Shown piece after piece: positions 47,435 through 55,694 of a stretch of DNA of 64,000 nt. The position numbers and the translations under genes are program-made. Numbering within the stretch: position 1 is the first letter of the stretch; every line of letters starts with the position of its first letter. The stretch covers positions 62,001-126,000 of the forward strand of contig NZ_JAFBDS010000002.1 of the NCBI RefSeq assembly GCF_016908375.1, written 5' to 3'. A model generated the notes under the pieces. It saw nothing but the letters and a program-made list of their open reading frames with translations, did no database searches and had not been told where the DNA came from. This DNA is from Amphibacillus cookii (GTDB taxonomy: Bacteria; Bacillota; Bacilli; Bacillales; Amphibacillaceae).

Positions 47435-48730
47435 TTGAACAACAATGAAATTTTAGTCAGCCTAGATATAGGTACATCAAAAATTAAAGTGATAATTGGC
47501 GAAGTTTTAAGTGATTCATTAAACATTATTGGTGTAGGAACTGCAAAATCAAATGGAATGAAAAAGGGTGCTATTGTTGATATTGATCAGACGGTACAAT
47601 CTATTCGTGCTGCTATAGAACAAGCAGAACGGATGGTTGATATGAAGATTGATCGTGTTATTGTTGGTATTAATGGTAATCATATTCAGCTTCAATCTTG
47701 CCAAGGTATTGTTGCTGTCGCCAGTGAGGATCGGGAAATTGGTGATGAAGATGTCAAGCGTGTCATTGACGCTGCTCAAGTCATTTCTATTCCGCCTGAA
47801 CGTGAGATTATTGATGTTATTCCTAAACAATTTATTGTAGATGGGCTAGATGAGATTACAGATCCTAGAGGAATGATTGGTGTTCGCCTTGAGATGGAAG
47901 GAACGATTATTACATGTTCTCGAACCATGTTACATAACATTCTAAAATGTGTTGAAAGAGCTAACTTAGAGGTTATTGATATTTGTTTACAGCCATTGGC
48001 AACAGGTGCCATTGCATTATCAAGTGACGAAAAAGATTTAGGTGTAGCACTGATAGATGTTGGTGGTGGTTGTACCACTGTATCTGTTTTTGAAAATGAT
48101 CATCTTGTTGCTACACATGTTATCCCACTTGGTGGTGATAATATAACTAAAGATATTTCAATAGGTTTAAAGATTAGTTCAGAGGATGCAGAGGCGATCA
48201 AGCTTAAACATGGTCATGCCTTTTTTCCTGATGCGAGAGAAGAAGAAACTTTTGATGTAACAGCGATTGGTAGTGATCAGCATTATACTTTTAATCAGCT
48301 TGACCTTGCAGATGTTATTGAGGCAAGACTTGAGGAAATCTACACTTATGCTGCACGTGAAATTAAAAAAATTGGCTATTCTGAATTACCAGGTGGATTT
48401 GTATTAACTGGTGGTTGCATGAAAATGCCTGGTTCGTTAGAATTAGCTCAAGATCTTTATCACGCTAATGTACGGGTGGCCATTCCAGATTATATTGGAG
48501 TTAGAGAGCCACAATACACGTCCGGTGTAGGAATACTGAAGTTCTCACATAAAAACGCAAAGATCCAAGGTAAACGACTGGAAGGTGCGGTCACACAGCT
48601 TGAAACTTATCAAGAGAAACCACCTAAGAAAAAAGTTGCGAAACAAAAGGTACAGCGTGAAAAAGTAACTCCTCAAAAGGAGAAAAAAGAATCTGGTGTG
48701 GCTAATCTGTTTAAATACTTTTTTGATTAA
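47435..48730 (+). CDS. ftsA: Cell division protein FtsA
   Basis: FtsA is an actin-like ATPase that anchors FtsZ filaments to the membrane. It shows VSLDIGTSKIKVIIGEV (phosphate 1 motif), the 1C domain, and VGGGCTTVSVFEND (phosphate 2) with FVLTGGCMKMPG (adenosine motif) near 325. The C-terminal amphipathic membrane-targeting helix is ANLFKYFFD after a Lys-rich linker. Start TTG 47435 (431 residues) has GGGAGGTG 7 bases upstream; the longer reading from 47405 lacks a site. It lies 76 bp before ftsZ. Confidence 0.95.
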   Translation: MNNNEILVSLDIGTSKIKVIIGEVLSDSLNIIGVGTAKSNGMKKGAIVDIDQTVQSIRAAIEQAERMVDMKIDRVIVGINGNHIQLQSCQGIVAVASEDREIGDEDVKRVIDAAQVISIPPEREIIDVIPKQFIVDGLDEITDPRGMIGVRLEMEGTIITCSRTMLHNILKCVERANLEVIDICLQPLATGAIALSSDEKDLGVALIDVGGGCTTVSVFENDHLVATHVIPLGGDNITKDISIGLKISSEDAEAIKLKHGHAFFPDAREEETFDVTAIGSDQHYTFNQLDLADVIEARLEEIYTYAAREIKKIGYSELPGGFVLTGGCMKMPGSLELAQDLYHANVRVAIPDYIGVREPQYTSGVGILKFSHKNAKIQGKRLEGAVTQLETYQEKPPKKKVAKQKVQREKVTPQKEKKESGVANLFKYFFD

Positions 48731-48806
48731 CGATTTAATCGTAGTATTTGTCGTTTAAGAAAATAGTGTGAATCGGCAATATTGTCATTTATTAGGAGGA
48801 ACTTAC

Positions 48807-49937
48807 ATGTTAGAGTTTGATACTGAATTAGATCAGCTAGCAACAATAAAAGTTATTGGTGTTGGTGGTGGTGGTAATAATGCTGTAAACCGTATGATTG
48901 AACATGGCGTTCAAGGTGTTGAATTTATAGCAGTAAATACAGATGCTCAAGCTTTGAATTTGTCTAAAGCAGAAGTGAAAATTCAGCTTGGGACCAAGTT
49001 AACACGTGGTTTAGGAGCCGGTGCGAACCCAGAAGTAGGGCGTAAAGCGGCTGAAGAGAGTAAAGAACAATTAGAAGAAGCGCTCCAGGGTGCAGATATG
49101 ATTTTTGTCACAGCTGGTATGGGTGGTGGAACAGGGACTGGTGCGGCACCAGTCATCGCCCAAGCAGCTAAAGAAATAGGCGCTTTAACTGTTGGTGTCG
49201 TCACTCGTCCTTTCTTGTTTGAAGGTCGCAAACGATCTACACAAGCAGTAACGGGGATTGATGGTTTAAAAGAAAATGTTGATACATTGATTGTTATTCC
49301 TAATGATCGATTGCTTGAAATAATTGATAAGAACACCCCGATGTTAGAAGCATTTAGAGAAGCAGATAATGTGTTGAGACAAGGTGTTCAAGGGATATCA
49401 GACCTTATTGCAACTCCTGGTCTCATTAATGTTGACTTTGCAGACGTGAAGACGATTATGTCAGATAAGGGATCAGCATTAATGGGAATTGGAATTGCCA
49501 CAGGTGAAAATCGTGCGACAGAAGCTGCTAAAAAGGCGATCTCTTCTCCGTTACTTGAAACTTCTATTGATGGGGCAAGAGGTGTTCTAATGAATATAAC
49601 AGGTGGAGGGAACTTAAGTTTGTATGAGGTCCAAGAAGCTGCTGATATAGTGACTTCTGCTGCCGATCAAGAAGTCAATGTTATCTTTGGCTCTGTTATA
49701 AATGAAAATTTAAAAGAAGAAATTGTTGTAACTGTTATCGCAACGGGTTTTGATGATAATAAAGAAGATGCAGTTCAACAGAGAAAGCGTCCTACTAATC
49801 ATAAGCAAAATGCATCCGCTCAAGATAGTGGTAGAAGAGAACAAGTGCAAGAACCTATTGAACAGTCAACATTTCGCCAAGAAGAAGATACGTTAGATAT
49901 TCCAACATTCTTACGTAACCGAAATAGAAGACGGTAA
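48807..49937 (+). CDS. ftsZ: Cell division protein FtsZ
   Basis: FtsZ is a tubulin-like GTPase that forms the division ring. The GTP-binding signature GGGTGTG is at residues 106-112, with [15 protein letters not shown] at the N-terminus and [11 protein letters not shown] in the T7 region. The conserved C-terminal peptide [16 protein letters not shown] binds FtsA and SepF. Start ATG 48807 (376 residues) has AGGAGGAA upstream; the longer reading is rejected. A strong terminator follows, separating it from the lineage-specific array. Confidence 0.98.
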   Translation: MLEFDTELDQLATIKVIGVGGGGNNAVNRMIEHGVQGVEFIAVNTDAQALNLSKAEVKIQLGTKLTRGLGAGANPEVGRKAAEESKEQLEEALQGADMIFVTAGMGGGTGTGAAPVIAQAAKEIGALTVGVVTRPFLFEGRKRSTQAVTGIDGLKENVDTLIVIPNDRLLEIIDKNTPMLEAFREADNVLRQGVQGISDLIATPGLINVDFADVKTIMSDKGSALMGIGIATGENRATEAAKKAISSPLLETSIDGARGVLMNITGGGNLSLYEVQEAADIVTSAADQEVNVIFGSVINENLKEEIVVTVIATGFDDNKEDAVQQRKRPTNHKQNASAQDSGRREQVQEPIEQSTFRQEEDTLDIPTFLRNRNRRR

Positions 49938-49987
49938 AGTACAGTAAAATGTAAAGCGTACGAGACAAAAATAAATGAAGTAAGACC

Positions 49988-50034
49988 AAAAGCGAATGAT
50001 CCATTCATAAGTAAATGGATCATTCGCTTTTATT
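49988..50034 (+). terminator. ftsZ terminator
   Basis: AAAGCGAATGATCCATT (49988-50004) pairs with AATGGATCATTCGCTTT, followed by TATTG. The stem shares GCGAATGA with two other terminators in the window. Confidence 0.9.
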
Positions 50035-50260
50035 GTACGGATTTAAAATATTTGTTGGAATAATGGTTAAACTTAACCATTTGCTTTACCCATCGATTGA
50101 AGATTCGTTCAGTAGACCTGTTAAAAAAGACCTGGTTTTTAGTTGTCGATTTCCAAATTTAGTCTTTATCCCTATTTATCTGTTGTGTTCGATATTATAA
50201 AATATAAGAGTGAATGTGAAGTAAAAGCTACATACTGCATGGATTTACCGGAGGGTCAAG

Positions 50261-50959
50261 ATGAAGAAAATGATTGCTTTTATCGGTTTATTTTTTTTGC
50301 TGTTAGGAGGTTGCCAAATGAACCAAGATGTCCGCCCAAAAGATATCGATCCAGAAAATTTACCAGACGTTCCTGCATTTCAAGATGCAGCGACCCGTGA
50401 ATTTCTTGTATCGACTGAGGAAGTTGAGCCGGGTTTGTATTTAATGGAATCTAAATTAGAAGGTTTCCAGATGTGGTTTCCAGCAGGTGGTGTATATTTT
50501 GAGGAAATTTCATCGATTACGAATGATGGGAACGTGGAAGTTTTTACTTTCACTAGTTTTTATGAAGATCAAAATATTGAGTTAGAAGGTCAGATTCGAT
50601 ATCATCGCAATCAATCTTATTTAGAAAAACCAGATTTTATGTTAGATAGTATAAAAAACATAACAGGTTATCAAGGTAAATTTGACAGCAAAGAAACTTC
50701 AGAAAAAAATATTTATTATGGTGAGGAACCAATAGAGATAAAAGAACCAGGTTATTTGTCAGATATATATGGTTATGTAGGTTATATGGAATCAAAACAA
50801 AGGGATTATTTAGCTATCGATTACAATTTCACTCTATTTTGTTATGAAGATAATGCTAATTATTGTAAAGAGCAGATGAGTGAAAAAAAAGAATTAGCAA
50901 AAAAATTAATCGATTCGATTACCTTTATTTATGATGAAGAAGATGATCATGATGAGTAA
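50261..50959 (+). CDS. Array lipoprotein 1 (candidate immunity-type protein)
   Basis: This 232-residue lipoprotein has a signal peptide MKKMIAFIGLFFLLLGGC and lipobox LGGC (Cys18). Residues 19-70 (DVRPKDIDPENLPDVPAFQD, EFLVSTEEVEPGLYLMESKL) are nearly identical in all three copies. The core (about 75-215) has diverged, and the end keeps LIDSITFIYDEED. It would sit on the outer face of the membrane. It ends in TAA overlapping the next gene's ATG by 8 bases. I know no function. A constant anchor plus a varying core, coupled to a possible effector, fits an immunity protein, but that is inference. Confidence 0.75.
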   Translation: MKKMIAFIGLFFLLLGGCQMNQDVRPKDIDPENLPDVPAFQDAATREFLVSTEEVEPGLYLMESKLEGFQMWFPAGGVYFEEISSITNDGNVEVFTFTSFYEDQNIELEGQIRYHRNQSYLEKPDFMLDSIKNITGYQGKFDSKETSEKNIYYGEEPIEIKEPGYLSDIYGYVGYMESKQRDYLAIDYNFTLFCYEDNANYCKEQMSEKKELAKKLIDSITFIYDEEDDHDE

Positions 50960-51335
50960 AGATCTTTTAGAAAATGAACGCGTTAAATTAAGAATCATTG
51001 AACTAGAATATACTTACCGGAATGCGTTTGATACGACTGACAAAGTTAAACTTGATCAAGCCAAGGTAGATTTTGAAGCAGATGTACGTCGGATTTATCT
51101 TGAAGAAACACGAGAACACCTACCGGATCATATTGAAATATATCCATCAAGTGAATTAATCAAATACAATGATGACCTACCAGAAGATATTCGCCAATCA
51201 GGTTATGATGGCACGGCGGTTTACTTATCTGATCCTGACAATCAGATCACTCAAGTCCATATTATTTCACAAGGCAGTGTTGGAACCGAAGACGGGTTAG
51301 ATTACGGTTTAAATTATTGCTTATTTGACTTATAG
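50952..51335 (+). CDS. Orphan N-terminal DUF6792-like module 1
   Basis: This 127-residue protein equals the first 118 or so residues of the large protein at 53389, ending with the local tail GLDYGLNYCLFDL. It contains LRIIELEYTYRNAFDTTDK, RRIYLEETREHLPDHIEIYP and SGYDGTAVYLSDPDNQITQV, which I associate with the N-terminus of DUF6792 proteins. It stops about 30 residues before the GHS motif, so any hydrolase activity is impossible. ATG 50952 lies in the lipoprotein 3' end (8-base overlap). The ORF is intact and nearly identical to the full-length copy, so it may still be made. Confidence 0.7.
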   Translation: MSKDLLENERVKLRIIELEYTYRNAFDTTDKVKLDQAKVDFEADVRRIYLEETREHLPDHIEIYPSSELIKYNDDLPEDIRQSGYDGTAVYLSDPDNQITQVHIISQGSVGTEDGLDYGLNYCLFDL

Positions 51336-51483
51336 ATTTATTAACCTATTAAAAAAGACCTAGTTTTTAGTTGTCGCTTTCCATATTTAGTCTTTATCCC
51401 TTTTTATCTGTTGGGTTCGATATTGTAAAATATAAGAAACCATGTTAAATGAAAGCTACATATGGATTTATTGGAGGGTCATG

Positions 51484-52179
51484 ATGAAGAAAATGATTGC
51501 TTTTATCGGTTTATTTTTTTTGCTGTTAGGGGGTTGCCAAATGAACCAAGATGTCCGTCCGAAAGATATTGATCCGGAAGATTTACCAGATGTTCCCGCA
51601 TTTCAAGACGAAGCGACCCGTGAATTTCTTGTGTCCACAGAAGAAGTTGATCCGGGTTTTTATTTAATGGAATCTAAACTAGAAGGTTTTCAGATGTTAT
51701 TACCTGAAAATGGAGTATATAGTAAATTAACTTCCGCAATATCCAATCAGGATATTGAGACATTTAGCTTTGAGAGTAGAAATGATAGTATTGATATCCA
51801 TGTAATTGGTCAAGTCAAATATCATCGTAATCAAGCGTATTTAGCCGATTCAAATGATATGTTAGTTGTTATTAGAGAAAGGACCGGTTATGATGGTGAA
51901 TTTAAAAAGAAAGAATCACAAGATAAGAATATTTACTATGGTGAAGAATTAAAAGCATTAGAAGTCAATAATAACTCGTCAGATATTTATAGTTATCATG
52001 GTTATATCGAGTCAAAAGAAGAAGATTTTTTAGCAATTGATTATAATTTTTCCATCTTTTGTTTTAGTGATGATAATGAAATATGTTTGAAAGAGATAAA
52101 TGCGAAACAAAAACAGGTCGAGAAAATAATCGATTCGATTACCTTTATTAATCAAGAGGAAGCTGATCGCGATGACTGA
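51484..52179 (+). CDS. Array lipoprotein 2 (candidate immunity-type protein)
   Basis: This 231-residue paralogue of lipoprotein 1 has the same signal peptide and lipobox (LGGC, Cys18) and the same N-terminal 50 residues. The middle is different (SKLTSAISNQDIETFSFES, YDGEFKKKESQDKNIYYGEE) and the end is IIDSITFINQEEADRDD. ATG 51484 is chosen because it aligns with copy 1 and lies 5 bases after GGAGGG; an in-frame ATG three bases earlier and one at 51442 are less likely. TGA overlaps the following ATG (ATGACTGA). Confidence 0.75.
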   Translation: MKKMIAFIGLFFLLLGGCQMNQDVRPKDIDPEDLPDVPAFQDEATREFLVSTEEVDPGFYLMESKLEGFQMLLPENGVYSKLTSAISNQDIETFSFESRNDSIDIHVIGQVKYHRNQAYLADSNDMLVVIRERTGYDGEFKKKESQDKNIYYGEELKALEVNNNSSDIYSYHGYIESKEEDFLAIDYNFSIFCFSDDNEICLKEINAKQKQVEKIIDSITFINQEEADRDD

Positions 52180-52555
52180 AGACCTGTTTGAGAATGAAAT
52201 TGTTAAATTAAGAATCATTGAATTAGAATATACTTACCGAAATGCGTTTGATACGACTGACAAAGTTAAACTTGATCAAACTAAGGCTGATTTTGAAGCA
52301 GATGTACGCCGAATTTACCTTGAAGAAACACGACAATATTTGCCTGATCATATTGAAATTTATCCATCAAGTGAATTAATCAAATACAATGATGACCTAT
52401 CAGAGGATATTCGCCAATCAGGTTATGATGGCACGGCGGTTTACTTATCTGATCCTGACAATCAGATCAATCAAGTCCATATTATTTCACAAGGCAGTGT
52501 TGGAACCGAAGACGGGTTAGATCACTGTTTAAAGTATTGCTTATTTGACTTATAG
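52172..52555 (+). CDS. Orphan N-terminal DUF6792-like module 2
   Basis: This is the second stand-alone 127-residue module, differing from copy 1 at only a few positions (for example EETRQYLPDHIEIYP, LSEDIRQSGYDGTAVYL) and ending GLDHCLKYCLFDL. It is truncated at the same point as copy 1, which implies that a truncated unit was duplicated. The nucleotide sequence after GGAACCGAAGA still resembles the continuing frame of the full-length gene, so truncation was followed by drift. It has an 8-base overlap with lipoprotein 2. Confidence 0.7.
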   Translation: MTEDLFENEIVKLRIIELEYTYRNAFDTTDKVKLDQTKADFEADVRRIYLEETRQYLPDHIEIYPSSELIKYNDDLSEDIRQSGYDGTAVYLSDPDNQINQVHIISQGSVGTEDGLDHCLKYCLFDL

Positions 52556-52703
52556 ATTTATTAACCTGTTAAAAAAGACCTAGTTTTTAGTTGTCGCTTT
52601 CCATATTTAGTCTTTATCCCTATTTATCTGTTGGGTTCGATATTGTAAAATATAAGAAACCATGTTAAATGAAAGCTACATATGGATTTATTGGAGGGTC
52701 ATG

Positions 52704-53396
52704 ATGAAGAAAATGATTGCTTTTATCGGTTTATTTTTTTTGCTGTTAGGAGGTTGCCAAATGAACCAAGATGTCCGTCCCAAAGATATTGATCCAGAAG
52801 ACTTACCAGATGTACCCGCGTTTCAAGATGAAGCAACACGTGAATTTCTTGTGTCCACAGAAGAAGTTGAGTCAGGTTTTTATTTAATGGAATCTAAATT
52901 AGAAGGTTTTCAGATGTTGTTTCCTGAGAATGGTATATACACCAAATTAACTTCTTCTACCTCAGATGGCAAGATAGAAACATTTAATTTTAAAGATATA
53001 AACAATGGTAAAGATGTTCATATAATTGGTCAAGTCAAATATCATCGCGATCAAGAGTATTTAGCAAACCCAGATGAGATGTTATTAGCCATTAGTGGGA
53101 GAAATAATTTTGAAGATGAATTTAAAATGAAAGAAACGTTAAGTAAAGAAATTTACTATGGGGAAGGATCTAAAAAAATAGAACATGATGGCGATGAAAC
53201 AGAAGTATATAGTTATATTGGCTATATAAAATCAAGAGATAAAGAATACTTGGGAATTGATTATAACTTTTATATCTTATGTTTTAATAAAGATGAAATA
53301 TGTTCTAAAAGAGTAAGCGAGAAGAAAGATCAAGTCGAAAAAATAATCGATTCGATTACCTTTATTAATCAAGAGGAAGTAGATCGCGATGACTGA
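52704..53396 (+). CDS. Array lipoprotein 3 (candidate immunity-type protein)
   Basis: This is the third paralogue, 230 residues, with identical signal peptide and anchor region. The core is again changed (TKLTSSTSDGKIETFNFKD, NFEDEFKMKETLSKEIYYGE) and the conserved end is IIDSITFINQEEVDRDD. A Cys pair in the last third (ILCFNKDEIC) is shared in pattern with the other copies (FCYEDNANYC, FCFSDDNEIC) and may form a disulfide outside the cell. It is coupled by the ATGACTGA overlap to the full-length DUF6792-like gene. Confidence 0.75.
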   Translation: MKKMIAFIGLFFLLLGGCQMNQDVRPKDIDPEDLPDVPAFQDEATREFLVSTEEVESGFYLMESKLEGFQMLFPENGIYTKLTSSTSDGKIETFNFKDINNGKDVHIIGQVKYHRDQEYLANPDEMLLAISGRNNFEDEFKMKETLSKEIYYGEGSKKIEHDGDETEVYSYIGYIKSRDKEYLGIDYNFYILCFNKDEICSKRVSEKKDQVEKIIDSITFINQEEVDRDD

Positions 53397-55281
53397 AGAT
53401 CTGTTAGAGAATGAAATTGTTAAATTAAGAATCATTGAATTAGAATATACTTATCGTAATGCGTTTGATACGACAGATAAAATTAAACTTGATCAAGCTA
53501 AATTAGATTTCGAAGCAGATGTACGCCGGATTTATCTTGAAGAAACACGTCAATATTTGCCGGATCATATTGAAATTTATCCATCAAGTGAGTTAATAAA
53601 ATATAATGATGACCTACCAGAAGATGTTCGCCAATCAGGTTATGATGGCACGGCGATTTACTTATCTGATCCTGACAATCAGATCAATCAAGTCCATATT
53701 ATTTCACAAGGCAGTGTTGGAACCGAAGATTGGTTAGATAACTTTTTCAATATTTTTCTTGGCATTGATAAAAAACAGTTAGAATCAACTAGGATTTTTG
53801 TTGATAAAGTCAACTCAAAAGTATCTGAAACTAGTGATTTATCATTTTTTGCTCTAGGGCATTCAAAAGCATTTAATAATAATTTAGCAGTTCAGTTAAT
53901 CTATTCTATATTTGATAATGTTTATGGCGTAAATGGTGCTCCAGTGAGCTTAAGTCAGATTATTGACGCAGATAGAGACTTGGAGTTGAGTTTATTTTTA
54001 AAATTTAGAGAAGACATAGACTCAATTCCTCTTGAAGACCTCCGCCGCGCGATCATTGAGTATTACGACAACAAAGGGGTTACCGACAATATTATTCATC
54101 GGATTTCTGAAGATGATCCGCTTTATGGGGTTTCAGGGATTGGTAACTTTGTTTTATTTGGATTCGACGAAGCGATGTTAATTGATACCCATCCAGAAGT
54201 GAAGGGTCTACGAACGATTATCGATCAATTTGATGAAGCTGATGTTCGTAAAATCCAACAGTTCCTTCGCCAATATCGAGACGATTATCAGCTTAATGGT
54301 CCTGATGGTTTTCTTGAAGCTATTACTGGTATTGATATAGAGGTGATTAATCAATTTAGTGAGGCTGAAGGAGAGGCAGGATTTGCTGTTGTCGCTTTGA
54401 AAAACATGGATATGATCAATACCATTATACAAAAAATCCCTGATTTTCTGGAGGTTTTGGATGTGATCCTCGCCAATGCAGATATAGTCATTGATGGGTT
54501 GTTAGAGAATGATTATATTGATCAAGAAACAAGTGAAAAGCTACGAACTGAAATCGAATCAATTAAATTAAATGCAGAGAAGATAGGAGTCAATTATGAC
54601 CATCTAGAAAACTTAGGTATTAATCAAGAAGGTATAGCCAGTGCTCTTATGCTGGATATCTATGATAACGTTATGGAAAGCTGGGATTCATTAAACGTCA
54701 TACACGAAGAATTAGCAGACGCGCTTGACCTGATTGAGTCTGGTCACAAGATTGAGCCGATTTTAAACCAATTAGCTGACGAAACTGGTGTGAGCTATAG
54801 TGGTGGTGACCTTCATTATGGTGGGTCACTTTCATCAGATCAAGAGATTAAATGGAACATTACATCAGTCGTTCGCCTTTATCAAAAGGGACTAGCGAAA
54901 CTGGAGGAAATGGAAGAATCGATTCAAAAGTATGGTAACCAATACGAAGGTGAGATTAATGAAGATTTTGATTTAAAAAATCAAGCACTTCAGCGGCAAA
55001 TTGACTATATGGAAGAGAATCCTTCCCTCTTCCAAAACGACTTTAGCTTATATTTTGCTAACCGTAAGCATGCTTATGGTTTGGGCAAGTTAGTAAAAAT
55101 CGATGTGCAAGAAGAGATGCCGACAACCGCTCTACCAGAGCATGAGCTGATTACAAAGGAACTGAAGGCACAAACCACGGTATATCGAAATTATTTAACG
55201 CATGTTCGTGAAAAAGTAGAAGAACTATTTGAAGAAGAGTATAACGTTTCTCAATTATTTGATTTTCAAATGGGAGGTTAG
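53389..55281 (+). CDS. Large DUF6792-like protein with lipase-like GHS motif
   Basis: This 630-residue protein has no signal peptide or transmembrane segment. Residues 1-118 match the orphan modules. A lipase/alpha-beta-hydrolase-like core follows, with strand and loop INQVHIISQGSVGTEDW (99-115), an FFALGHSKAFNNNLAVQL segment where Ser159 would be the nucleophile-elbow serine, and DDPLYGVSGIGNF (242-254). Residues 330-630 are mostly helical and charged, ending in a coiled-coil-like stretch. The elbow is GHSKA, so the usual G-x-S-x-G is not complete. I assign DUF6792 from memory of the family's YDGT and GHS patterns. Secretion or toxic activity is not shown by the sequence. Confidence 0.7.
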   Translation: MTEDLLENEIVKLRIIELEYTYRNAFDTTDKIKLDQAKLDFEADVRRIYLEETRQYLPDHIEIYPSSELIKYNDDLPEDVRQSGYDGTAIYLSDPDNQINQVHIISQGSVGTEDWLDNFFNIFLGIDKKQLESTRIFVDKVNSKVSETSDLSFFALGHSKAFNNNLAVQLIYSIFDNVYGVNGAPVSLSQIIDADRDLELSLFLKFREDIDSIPLEDLRRAIIEYYDNKGVTDNIIHRISEDDPLYGVSGIGNFVLFGFDEAMLIDTHPEVKGLRTIIDQFDEADVRKIQQFLRQYRDDYQLNGPDGFLEAITGIDIEVINQFSEAEGEAGFAVVALKNMDMINTIIQKIPDFLEVLDVILANADIVIDGLLENDYIDQETSEKLRTEIESIKLNAEKIGVNYDHLENLGINQEGIASALMLDIYDNVMESWDSLNVIHEELADALDLIESGHKIEPILNQLADETGVSYSGGDLHYGGSLSSDQEIKWNITSVVRLYQKGLAKLEEMEESIQKYGNQYEGEINEDFDLKNQALQRQIDYMEENPSLFQNDFSLYFANRKHAYGLGKLVKIDVQEEMPTTALPEHELITKELKAQTTVYRNYLTHVREKVEELFEEEYNVSQLFDFQMGG

Positions 55282-55282
55282 T

Positions 55283-55333
55283 ATGGATCGACTTACTTAT
55301 AATACAGATATGATCGCAGCTAAATATCTTTAA
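55283..55333 (+). pseudogene. Possible 5' remnant of a lost downstream gene
   Basis: ATG 55283 starts one base after the large gene's stop, with GGGAGG inside that gene's end, but the frame closes after 16 codons (MDRLTYNTDMIAAKYL). The good site and tight spacing suggest that a further operon gene once began here. Confidence 0.4.
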
Positions 55334-55343
55334 TCCGATGCTT

Positions 55344-55447
55344 GGTCCAGTGAACGACTTAGACTGTTCACTGGACTAAAATCAAATTAAAACGATTCAC
55401 TTATATAACGTTCCACAGCATTCAAGTTACTGTGGAACGTGTTTTTG
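55344..55447 (+). terminator. Two hairpins after the array; the second is an intrinsic terminator
   Basis: GGTCCAGTGAAC (55344-55355) pairs with GTTCACTGGACT but lacks T's. ACGTTCCACAG (55408-55418) pairs with CTGTGGAACGT (55430-55440), followed by GTTTTTG. The rest of the gap to about 55600 has degenerate pieces resembling family B loop sequence (AACCTTCAATCATTGG, GACAACGTCTAACTGACCTC). Confidence 0.75.
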
Positions 55448-55628
55448 TTTGTCTTAGAAAATTGAACCTTCAATCATTGGATGGTGAGGACAACCTCAGC
55501 TAATTCACATCGAGTGACAACGTCTAACTGACCTCGATTTTGTTAGTCTGAAGCCAGCAAATTCACAATTTGATTAAGACAATATTTGTTAATAAACGTG
55601 AAAAAGATATAAAATTCACAGTCATACT

Positions 55629-55661
55629 GTGACAGACTTTGCTTCCTCAGCTTTATATAAT
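55629..55661 (+). promoter_or_regulatory. Candidate spoIIG promoter with long spacer
   Basis: GTGACA (55629-55634) and TATAAT (55656-55661) are separated by 21 bases, far above the usual 17. The B. subtilis spoIIG promoter is also known for a -35/-10 distance of about 22 bp and for Spo0A activation. I do not see a clean 0A box (TTTGTCGAA) upstream. Confidence 0.55.
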
Positions 55662-55694
55662 GATGTTAATCCGTTTAAGGAAAGGGAATAACTG

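Larger units (their letters stand above)
50111..53740 (+). repeat. Three tandem units of about 1.22 kb (lipoprotein + DUF6792-like module)
   Basis: The leader GTTAAAAAAGACCTRGTTTT with ATTTAGTCTTTATCCC and TCGATATTRTAAAATATAAG recurs at about 50113, 51346 and 52566. Lipoprotein starts are at 50261, 51484 and 52704 (spacing 1223 and 1220). Each unit has its own leader, so each may be transcribed separately. Units 2 and 3 are more alike in the leader than unit 1. Similarity continues to about residue 118 of the third DUF6792-like protein, then ends. Confidence 0.9.

Noticed and set aside
47549-48078. Antisense ORFs across ftsA
   Set aside because: They are mirror frames of a strongly conserved gene with low-complexity Asn/Thr or Pro/Ser content.
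50015-50400. Two ORFs of 61 and 85 codons before array lipoprotein 1
   Set aside because: They cover the ftsZ terminator, the unit leader and the lipoprotein in another frame; the counterparts in units 2 and 3 are not kept open.
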